In this document: positions 58,432 through 64,000 of the stretch, piece by piece
Position numbering within the stretch: the first letter of the stretch is position 1
Layout of the letters: each line of letters begins with the position of its first letter
Assembly: GCA_938005545.1 (NCBI GenBank)
Contig: CALKXV010000023.1
Span: 1 to 64,000 of the forward strand
Direction: 5' to 3'
Length of the DNA stretch: 64,000 nucleotides
From: an uncultured Paracoccaceae bacterium
GTDB taxonomy: Bacteria > Pseudomonadota > Alphaproteobacteria > Rhodobacterales > Rhodobacteraceae
The notes under the pieces: generated by a model
What the model saw: only the letters and a program-made list of their open reading frames with translations
Databases searched by the model: none
What the model was told of the DNA's origin: nothing
Made by a program: the position numbers and the translations under genes

Positions 58432-59118
58432 TCAGTCGTCCTTTAAAAGTGTCGCGCGGACAGATTTCAGATGGTTGCGCATGGCTGCGTGAGCCGCCAG
58501 ACGGTCGCGGCTTTCAAGCGCCGCTATGATTTCTTCGTGTTCTGCGAAAGAATGGTAATCAGCCGGTGGGCCGTCCTCCGGAAGCTCCAGCCGCGCCCAA
58601 ACAACCGACACCCGAACCGCGTTCGTGATACGATGCAGTTCCGCCAGCAAAGGGTTGCCCGAAGCCACTGCAATCAACTCGTGAAGGCGGGCATCAAGTC
58701 GTTCGTATTCTGGCCAATTGGTAGCGGCGCGCATACCGTCGGCTAAGTTTCGTGCTTCGGTCAAATGGCGCGGGGCGGCGTGGATGGCGGCGTGGCCAGC
58801 CAGTTCGGGTTCAAGCGAAAGCCGCGCCATCATGGCCGCATGGGGGCTCGTGATTTCCGCAAGCCGCCTAACCAGTGGCTCGTTACTTTTGTCCGCAGCC
58901 GAAGGTGTTCGAAGAAAAGTGCCGCGCCCAACATGGCGCTCGACGATGCCTTCTGCCTCCAGCGTTGTCATTGCCTTGCGAAGTTCACCGCGAGAAATTC
59001 CAATCCGTTCGCACAAATCCCGTTCAGGTGGCAAACGATCACCGGGCGCGGCACCAGAATTGGCGAGCCAACTCGCCAATGCGTCGCGTGATGCCGTTGT
59101 CGCCCCATGGAAGTTCAT
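58432..59118 (-). CDS. GntR-family regulator (FadR/FCD type)
   Basis: A 228-residue regulator. N-terminal winged HTH (residues about 10-70: LASWLANSGAAPGDRLPPERDLCERIGISRGELRKAMTTLEAEGIVERHVGRGTFL) and C-terminal FCD helical domain (DARLHELIAVASGNPLLAELHRI, EHEEIIAALESRDRLAAHAAMRNHL) with Asp and His residues for metal-assisted ligand binding. It controls, by inference, its own ten-gene operon and the divergent alcohol dehydrogenase/TRAP operon: near-identical palindromes lie over its start codon and before the divergent start. Ligand is probably the transported acid. Confidence 0.93.
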   Translation of the reverse strand: MNFHGATTASRDALASWLANSGAAPGDRLPPERDLCERIGISRGELRKAMTTLEAEGIVERHVGRGTFLRTPSAADKSNEPLVRRLAEITSPHAAMMARLSLEPELAGHAAIHAAPRHLTEARNLADGMRAATNWPEYERLDARLHELIAVASGNPLLAELHRITNAVRVSVVWARLELPEDGPPADYHSFAEHEEIIAALESRDRLAAHAAMRNHLKSVRATLLKDD

Positions 59119-59130
59119 TGGTTAACCATT
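59117..59130. promoter_or_regulatory. candidate GntR operator 1
   Basis: ATTGGTTAACCATT contains the perfect palindrome TGGTTAACCA and touches the GntR start codon (59116-59118). It fits the general FadR-type operator (GTN2AC core with A/T flanks). Binding should block the regulator's own transcription or translation start. Confidence 0.7.
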
Positions 59131-59258
59131 AAGATTTAGTCTGATGTCTAGCAAGAGAGGACTCGGTTTGTGAAGTCAACTGATTAATTGTGTTTACGCG
59201 CCCAAAATGGCAGGTTACGCTTTCCAAGGCGATGCAGGATTGGTCTGTATTTTCCAGC

Positions 59259-59272
59259 ATTGATTAACCAAT
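59259..59272. promoter_or_regulatory. candidate GntR operator 2
   Basis: ATTGATTAACCAAT repeats operator 1 with two or three changes (TGATTAACCA versus TGGTTAACCA). It lies 38 bp upstream of the alcohol dehydrogenase start codon. A related half (TGATTAATTG) lies at about 59179. Occurrence of the same sequence at both ends of a 191-bp divergent gap strongly suggests a common regulator. Confidence 0.7.
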
Positions 59273-59309
59273 ATGACGATGCCAGTCCGATAGAAAGGGG
59301 GAGGTCAGT

Positions 59310-60476
59310 TTGACGGAACGCAATGCCCAAGGTGTGAAATACGCTGACATGATGCCCGTGCCTGACAAAATGAAGGCTTGGGTGTTAGGTGATCCTGACG
59401 AACTGAAGCTGATCGACAAGGATGTTCCTGTGCCCGGTCGCGCCGAAGCATTGGTGCGCATCGATGCAGTTGCAATATGTGCCACGGATCTGGAAATCAT
59501 CAGCTATGGCACCCCCGCAATGTTCGAAGGCGGTCCACCCTTCAACAAGAATTTTACGCCGGGCCACGAATACATGGGCACAATCGCGGCCCTTGGGCCG
59601 GGGGTCGATGAATTCGAAATCGGCGACCGTGTCACGGTCGAAATCCACGCCGGATGTGGCCAGTGCAAGCGGTGCCGGGCCGGCATGTACACGTCGTGTC
59701 ATAACTACGGGTTGAACTATGGCGACCGCGACAAAGGCCATCGGGCCAACGGGTTCACAACGAATGGCGGCTTTGCGGAATACGCGATTAACAACATCAA
59801 CACGATGATCAAAGTTCCCGATACGATGTCGGATGCCGAAGCAACGCTTGTCGTGACGGCCGGAACCTCGATGTACGGGCTGACTGAACTTGGCGGGTTG
59901 GTCGCTGGTGAAAGCGTTGTGGTGATCGGCCCCGGGCCAATCGGGCTATTGGCGGTGGCGGTTGCAAAATCACTCGGGGCCAGCCCGGTGGTGTTGGTGG
60001 GCACACGCGAAAACCGCAACAAGATCGGGTTGGAGCTTGGCGCGGACGTGGTTATTGATGCGCGATCCGAAGATGCGCTGGCGCGGGTCAAGGAATTGAC
60101 GGGCAAAGGCGCGGATTATGTCGTTGATTGTGCGGGAACCGAAGCCACTGTTAATCAGGCGGTTCACATGACCAACCGGGGCGGCAAGGTCTGTCTGGCA
60201 GCCTTTCCGAAGAAGCCCGTGGAATTTGATCTTGGCTATCTGGCCGTCAACAACATCTATCTTTATGGCATTCGCGGTGAAGGCAGATCGGCCACTCACC
60301 GGGCGATGGCCTTCATGGCCGACAAGCGATTTGATGCTACAAAAGTTCACACTCACACCTTTCCGATGAGCGATCTTCCAGAGGCTTTGCGCTATGCGCG
60401 CGAACGGATCGACGACGCCATCAAAGTTGTGGTTTCCATGAAAGACAGTGCCGCCAAATCGGCGGCCGCAGAGTAA
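59310..60476 (+). CDS. zinc-dependent alcohol dehydrogenase family protein
   Basis: A 388-residue medium-chain dehydrogenase starting at TTG 59310 with a very strong ribosome site (GGGGAGG at 59297-59304). Zinc and cofactor motifs: catalytic Cys in ICATDLE, GHEYMGTIAALGPGV, structural zinc loop CGQCKRCRAGMYTSC, and Rossmann GPGPIGLLAVAVAKSLGA. It oxidises an alcohol or polyol with NAD(P)+. The long loop YGLNYGDRDKGHRANG is unusual. It leads the operon containing the DapA-family gene and second TRAP system. Substrate not known. Confidence 0.93.
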   Translation: MTERNAQGVKYADMMPVPDKMKAWVLGDPDELKLIDKDVPVPGRAEALVRIDAVAICATDLEIISYGTPAMFEGGPPFNKNFTPGHEYMGTIAALGPGVDEFEIGDRVTVEIHAGCGQCKRCRAGMYTSCHNYGLNYGDRDKGHRANGFTTNGGFAEYAINNINTMIKVPDTMSDAEATLVVTAGTSMYGLTELGGLVAGESVVVIGPGPIGLLAVAVAKSLGASPVVLVGTRENRNKIGLELGADVVIDARSEDALARVKELTGKGADYVVDCAGTEATVNQAVHMTNRGGKVCLAAFPKKPVEFDLGYLAVNNIYLYGIRGEGRSATHRAMAFMADKRFDATKVHTHTFPMSDLPEALRYARERIDDAIKVVVSMKDSAAKSAAAE

Positions 60477-60484
60477 GGCAAAAC

Positions 60485-61402
60485 ATGACGAAAGCAATCA
60501 GAGGAATTTATGCGGCTGCGGTGTCTCCGTTTCAGGAAGACGGCTCGCTCGATACAGCGAAGCTTGTGGCCTATTGCAAATACCTGACGACCGAAGGTGG
60601 TTGCGATGGTGTGGCACCGACGGGCACGACGGGTGAGGGGAATTCAATTTCTTTCCGTCAGAAGATGCAACTTGCCGGTGCTTTCGCTGACGCTGGATTT
60701 GATCCGTCGCGCGCAATTTTCGGCACCGGTGCCTGTGCCACGCAAGACGCAATTGATCTGTCGAAGGCCGCTTTGGATGCTGGCTTTCCAAATGTTCTGG
60801 TCTTGCCGCCGTTTTACTACAAGAACCCAAGCGACGAAGGGATTTATCGTTATTTTGCACAACTGATTGAAGCGATCGGCGACGATCGTCTGCGGGTTTA
60901 TCTCTATCACTTCCCGCAAATGTCGATGACACCAATTCCGGTTGATGTTGCCGTGCGCCTAAAGAAAGACTTTGGCCCCATTGTTGCGGGATTGAAAGAT
61001 TCAAGCGGTGACATGTCGCAAGCCTTGGCATTTGCCGATGCAACCGGCGGCGTCAAAGCTGATTTTGATGTTTATCCGTCCAGCGAAGCATTCCTGTTCG
61101 AAGGATTGGCCAAAGGATGTGCCGGGATTATTTCGGGATCAACCAACGCATTCGCCAATAAAGTGAAAGCCGCATTGGTCGTTGAAGGTGCCGCACGAGA
61201 TACCGCGTTTGAAGCTGTGAAAGAAGTGCGCGCCATGGCGTCCAAATACCCATTGATGGCGGCCATGAAACAAATGGAAGCATGGCGCAGCGGCGACGAC
61301 ACCTGGACGCGCATGGCACCGCCACTGGTTCCCTTAAGCGCAGAACAACAAGCCAATCTAAAAGCAGATGTTGCGGGTTTGAAAGCTCCGGCACCGGCAT
61401 AG
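60485..61402 (+). CDS. dihydrodipicolinate synthase (DapA)-family lyase
   Basis: A 305-residue TIM-barrel aldolase/dehydratase 8 bp after the dehydrogenase gene. Schiff-base Lys in IVAGLKDSSGD, catalytic Tyr in VYLYHFPQ (usual YN.P is YHFP), and PTGTTGEGNSIS, the family GT.GE motif, for carboxylate binding. The operon and the replacement of the usual biosynthetic residues suggest a catabolic member (N-acetylneuraminate lyase- or keto-deoxy-sugar-acid aldolase-like) producing pyruvate, instead of lysine biosynthesis. Substrate unknown. Confidence 0.9.
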   Translation: MTKAIRGIYAAAVSPFQEDGSLDTAKLVAYCKYLTTEGGCDGVAPTGTTGEGNSISFRQKMQLAGAFADAGFDPSRAIFGTGACATQDAIDLSKAALDAGFPNVLVLPPFYYKNPSDEGIYRYFAQLIEAIGDDRLRVYLYHFPQMSMTPIPVDVAVRLKKDFGPIVAGLKDSSGDMSQALAFADATGGVKADFDVYPSSEAFLFEGLAKGCAGIISGSTNAFANKVKAALVVEGAARDTAFEAVKEVRAMASKYPLMAAMKQMEAWRSGDDTWTRMAPPLVPLSAEQQANLKADVAGLKAPAPA

Positions 61403-61539
61403 CAACAGTTTCAGAGGCAAAACCTAGGCAAGGAGTTAGGTCGAGGAAAGCAGAAAGACACGCGACTACATCCGGGTCGATGCCACGGAAGACAGGCACG
61501 CCAAAATCGGATCAGAAATCATATCTATGGGAGGAAATG

Positions 61540-62601
61540 ATGAACAAGTTTTTCAAAACCGGTGCCGTGGCACTCACCGCTGCAAGCATCAGCTCGGCGG
61601 CAATAGCCGAGGATATCACCCTCAGAATTGGGTCCGGTCACCCGCCGGGCGTCGTCTATGCGGGGCTGATGATCGACTACTTTCAAAAAGAACTGAAAGA
61701 ACGCGTCGAAGCACGGACCGATCATACCGTGAACTTTGTCGAAGGATATTCAGGCTCGATCGTCAAGGTCACCGAAGTTCTGGAAGGCGTTCAGGACGGC
61801 ATCCTTGATATTGGCGGTTTCTGCTATTGCTTTGAGCCTTCGAACCTGCCCTTGCATGCGTTTCAGGTGATGATGCCTTTTGGAACAATGGACCCGGAAA
61901 AGTCTTTGAAGATCGCGCAAGAAGTCTATGAAGAAGTTCCGTATCTCTCTGATATCTTTGAAGAAAAATTCAACCAAGTCCTTCTTAGCCGGATCGCTGA
62001 TGGCGGTTATAACCTTGGGACATCTTTCGCTTGGGACGATCTCTCTGATCTGCAAGGCCAGAAGATCGCAGGTGCGGGTCTAAACCTGAACTGGCTCAAA
62101 CTGGCAGGCGTCTCAGAAGTACAATCGTCGCTGGCGACGGCCTATACCGAGATGAAAACCAACGTTTACGAAGGCTGGATCATGTTCCCGTCTGCTTGGG
62201 TGAACCTGAAACTTTATGAACCCGGCCCGTTCTATACGCTGATCGGTTTTGGTTCGATGACCTGGCATGGGCTGACGATCAACCAAGACACCTACAATGA
62301 ATTGCCGGACGACTTTAAAGAAATCCTGCACGAAGTCGCAGCCGATTACGAACAGCAAACCGGCATCGTCAATGCGGTTGAATACGACCGGTTGGTCGAC
62401 GATCTGCGCGGCAAGATCACCGTGACTGAGATCGATCCAAGTGTTCGCAAGGAATGGGCCGAGTCTTTGGCTGAATGGCCGCAGTCTTTGGTCGATGACC
62501 TTGAAGCACAGGGCTTGCCTGCCAAGCAGGTCTTAAACCTCGTGCTCGAACGTGCGGAAGCCAACGGCTATGAGTGGCCGGTTCGCTACGAAATCAAGTA
62601 A
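61540..62601 (+). CDS. TRAP transporter substrate-binding protein DctP (second system)
   Basis: A 353-residue periplasmic protein. ATG codons at 61537 and 61540 are both in frame; the second gives correct spacing from GGGAGGA. Signal peptide MNKFFKTGAVALTAASISSAAIA. It is a clear paralogue of the DctP at 40593: shared LRIGSGHP, GILDIGGFCYCFEPSNLPLHAF, FYTLIGFGSM and EWAESLAEWPQSL. Both keep the CxC pair in the pocket region. The pathway enzymes just upstream (alcohol dehydrogenase, DapA-type lyase) suggest uptake of their substrate. Confidence 0.92.
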   Translation: MNKFFKTGAVALTAASISSAAIAEDITLRIGSGHPPGVVYAGLMIDYFQKELKERVEARTDHTVNFVEGYSGSIVKVTEVLEGVQDGILDIGGFCYCFEPSNLPLHAFQVMMPFGTMDPEKSLKIAQEVYEEVPYLSDIFEEKFNQVLLSRIADGGYNLGTSFAWDDLSDLQGQKIAGAGLNLNWLKLAGVSEVQSSLATAYTEMKTNVYEGWIMFPSAWVNLKLYEPGPFYTLIGFGSMTWHGLTINQDTYNELPDDFKEILHEVAADYEQQTGIVNAVEYDRLVDDLRGKITVTEIDPSVRKEWAESLAEWPQSLVDDLEAQGLPAKQVLNLVLERAEANGYEWPVRYEIK

Positions 62602-62607
62602 GCGAAC

Positions 62608-62636
62608 GCGCTCCGCTGCCAATCGCGGCGGAGCGC
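62608..62636 (+). promoter_or_regulatory. perfect stem-loop between the second dctP and dctQ
   Basis: GCGCTCCGC (62608-62616) pairs with GCGGAGCGC (62628-62636). It is intercistronic and without T-run, resembling the smoE-smoF hairpin in position. Confidence 0.7.
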
Positions 62637-62663
62637 AACTGTTCCCGAAAATTGAGGCGCAAG

Positions 62664-63164
62664 ATGGCATTGGTCCGACTGAGCGACCGGCTCACCAAAC
62701 TTTTGATGATACTGGGCGCGATCTGGGCGTTCTTCCTATGCTTTTTCATTCTGGCTGACATCATCACACGCGCCTTGAATATGCCAATCTCGGGCACAAA
62801 AGAAATCGTCGCGAATTCGGTCGTCATGATCGTTTTTTTACAAATCGGTTTTGCCATTCGAAGCAATTCAATGTTGCGCGCAGATTTTCTGGTCACGGCA
62901 CTACCAAAGCCTTTGCAAAAGGCACTTTTGATTTTCGCTCTGGTTCTTGGTGCCTTGTTGTTTTTCTTTTTGTTGAAGGCCGGAATTAAACCCGCCGTTC
63001 GATCCTTCGTGAATGGGGAGTTCGACGGCGAGGGCGCGCTTCGGGTCCCTGTCTGGCCAACCCGTTGGATGATCATTTTTGGGGCGGGGCTTGCGGGTAT
63101 CAATTACACCTTGTTGTCCATCGTCGAGATTTTCGATCTTCGCGTCGAACAGATGGATCTGTAA
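62664..63164 (+). CDS. TRAP transporter small permease DctQ (second system)
   Basis: A 166-residue protein starting at ATG 62664 (GAGGCGCAAG upstream). Four hydrophobic segments; GTKEIVANSVVMIVFLQIGFAIRSNSMLRADFLV matches the family. It resembles DctQ at 39904-40413 (shared GTKEI and GEGALRVPVWPTRW versus GEGSLRIYTWPIRF). The stop lies 4 bp before the dctM start. Confidence 0.93.
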   Translation: MALVRLSDRLTKLLMILGAIWAFFLCFFILADIITRALNMPISGTKEIVANSVVMIVFLQIGFAIRSNSMLRADFLVTALPKPLQKALLIFALVLGALLFFFLLKAGIKPAVRSFVNGEFDGEGALRVPVWPTRWMIIFGAGLAGINYTLLSIVEIFDLRVEQMDL

Positions 63165-63168
63165 CGCG

Positions 63169-64000
63169 ATGTTCGACTTTGGAACCGCCGGGTTAATCAT
63201 TGTCCTTTTGCTGGGCCTCGTTCTTTTGGGTGTCCATGTTGCTGTGGCCTTGGGTGTCACCAGCGCTGTGGGCATCTATATGGTCACCGGCAAAATGCGC
63301 ATTGTCGAGGCGACACTTGCTTCAACCTCTGCCGAGGCACTCAGGGATTTCACCTTCGCAGTGATCCCTTTGTTCATGTTGATGGGCGAATTTATCGGGC
63401 GATCCGGGGCGATAACCGACATATATGTTGCGATAAACCGGGGTTTGAAAAAAATCCCCGCGCGTCTCGCCATCGCGACTGTACTTGGCAATACAGTTTT
63501 CTCTTTCGTCACGGGCGTTTCTATCGCGTCAGCCGCCGCCTTCAGCCGGATTGCGTACCCGGAAATGAAAGCGCACGGCTATGATCGCGGCTTTTCGCTG
63601 GGTGCAATTGCCGGGTCGTCGTGTCTTGGAATGTTGATACCGCCGTCTGTCTTGATGATCGTTTGGGGCATCCTGACCGAACAATCCATCGGGCGGTTGT
63701 TCCTTGCCGGTGTTCTTCCCGGCATGCTTCTGGCCACGCTTTTTGTCCTGTACATCGTTATTCGTGCATTGATGAAACCCGAACTTGTGGGCGAGGGTGC
63801 GGCGCGAATTGACCACGAAAACGTGCGCGTCGAAGATGGGTTCGACAGCTCGCTGGTTGAATTGAAAACCGGGCCGTTTCTGGTGTCGACGTTCGGGGTC
63901 TTCGGCATCGTCGGCGCTGTTCTCGGTGGAATTTGGTTTGGCGTTTTCACACCGACGGAAGGCGCCGGTGCGGGTGCTGCACTTGCTTTGATCCTTGCCG
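63169..64000 (+). CDS. TRAP transporter large permease DctM, partial (runs off the window)
   Basis: ATG at 63169, 4 bp after the dctQ stop (TAACGCGATG). The 277 residues visible remain open to the window edge. MFDFGTAGLIIVLLLGLVLLGVHVAVALG opens the first membrane segment; AVIPLFMLMGEFIGRSG, ATVLGNTVFSFVTGVSIASAAAFSRIAYPEM and GMLIPPSVLMIVWGILTEQSIG are DctM family segments and match the paralogue at 38551-39867. Complete proteins have about 430 residues, so about 150 residues lie outside. It forms the main channel of the second TRAP system. Confidence 0.93.
   Translation, partial: MFDFGTAGLIIVLLLGLVLLGVHVAVALGVTSAVGIYMVTGKMRIVEATLASTSAEALRDFTFAVIPLFMLMGEFIGRSGAITDIYVAINRGLKKIPARLAIATVLGNTVFSFVTGVSIASAAAFSRIAYPEMKAHGYDRGFSLGAIAGSSCLGMLIPPSVLMIVWGILTEQSIGRLFLAGVLPGMLLATLFVLYIVIRALMKPELVGEGAARIDHENVRVEDGFDSSLVELKTGPFLVSTFGVFGIVGAVLGGIWFGVFTPTEGAGAGAALALILA

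Noticed and set aside
1-64000. CRISPR array, prophage, rRNA or integron
   Set aside because: No regularly spaced direct repeats, phage structural genes, integrase or conserved rRNA sequences were seen.

Overview
The window looks like chromosomal DNA of an alphaproteobacterium, most likely a marine Rhodobacteraceae (Roseobacter-group) species. This rests on gene content: a sorbitol/mannitol (smo-type) ABC operon, several TRAP and tripartite tricarboxylate (TTT) uptake systems, a DUF3179 protein, an OmpP1/FadL protein and many GntR, AraC and ArsR regulators. Base composition is moderate-GC with tight operons. No rRNA, tRNA, CRISPR array or complete insertion sequence was seen. The name is an inference from families; no taxonomic search was possible.

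Layout. (1) 1-5.5 kb: a truncated transglycosylase-like gene that may have been broken by a mobile element, a secreted hydrolase divergent from a membrane-bound AraC regulator, and an ArsR/AHSA1 operon with a perfect palindrome over its start codon. (2) 5.5-10.2 kb, minus strand: P-loop ATPase, two EamA exporters, a FadL-type porin and a YdcF protein. (3) 10.4-17 kb: DUF3179 protein, XRE regulator, an A/T-richer set (LysR-type HTH protein, unknown protein, MFS transporter) and gamma-glutamyltransferase. (4) 17.1-30.8 kb: the most unusual region. It holds a PstS-OmpA fusion, two paralogous transmembrane Ser/Thr kinases with periplasmic PDZ-like tails, an FHA protein, a PP2C phosphatase, a dynamin-like protein whose P-loop has lost its GKS residues, and two exported PilJ-type sensor proteins. 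(5) 31-38.5 kb: a complete polyol operon (smoEFG, smoS, AraC regulator, mtlK, smoK). (6) 38.5-49.4 kb: a divergent TRAP system around a perfect 18-bp palindrome, then a luciferase-like monooxygenase, hydrolases, GST, TetR, peroxiredoxin-like protein, AEC carrier, two dehydrogenases and a cytochrome b561. (7) 49.5-64 kb: a ten-gene minus-strand operon led by a GntR regulator (GST, AhpD-like, TctC-TctB-TctA, Gfo/Idh, a signal-less DctP-like protein, LVIVD protein, secreted MBL protein), divergent from an alcohol dehydrogenase, a DapA-family lyase and a second TRAP system that runs off the window end. Near-identical TTAACCA palindromes lie at both ends of the divergent gap.

How the parts work together. 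Regions 5-7 are uptake-plus-oxidation units for small polar carbon sources: periplasmic binding proteins feed membrane permeases, and NAD(P) dehydrogenases, lyases and hydrolases act on the imported compound under local regulators. Only the polyol operon has an assignable substrate. Region 4 looks like an envelope-to-cytoplasm phosphosignalling module: periplasmic sensors (PstS-OmpA, PDZ tails, PilJ/cache proteins) could inform kinases whose signal is read by the FHA protein, reversed by PP2C and passed to the degenerate GTPase. It resembles the kinase/phosphatase/FHA trio of type VI secretion clusters, but no secretion genes are present, so it is my candidate for an undescribed system.
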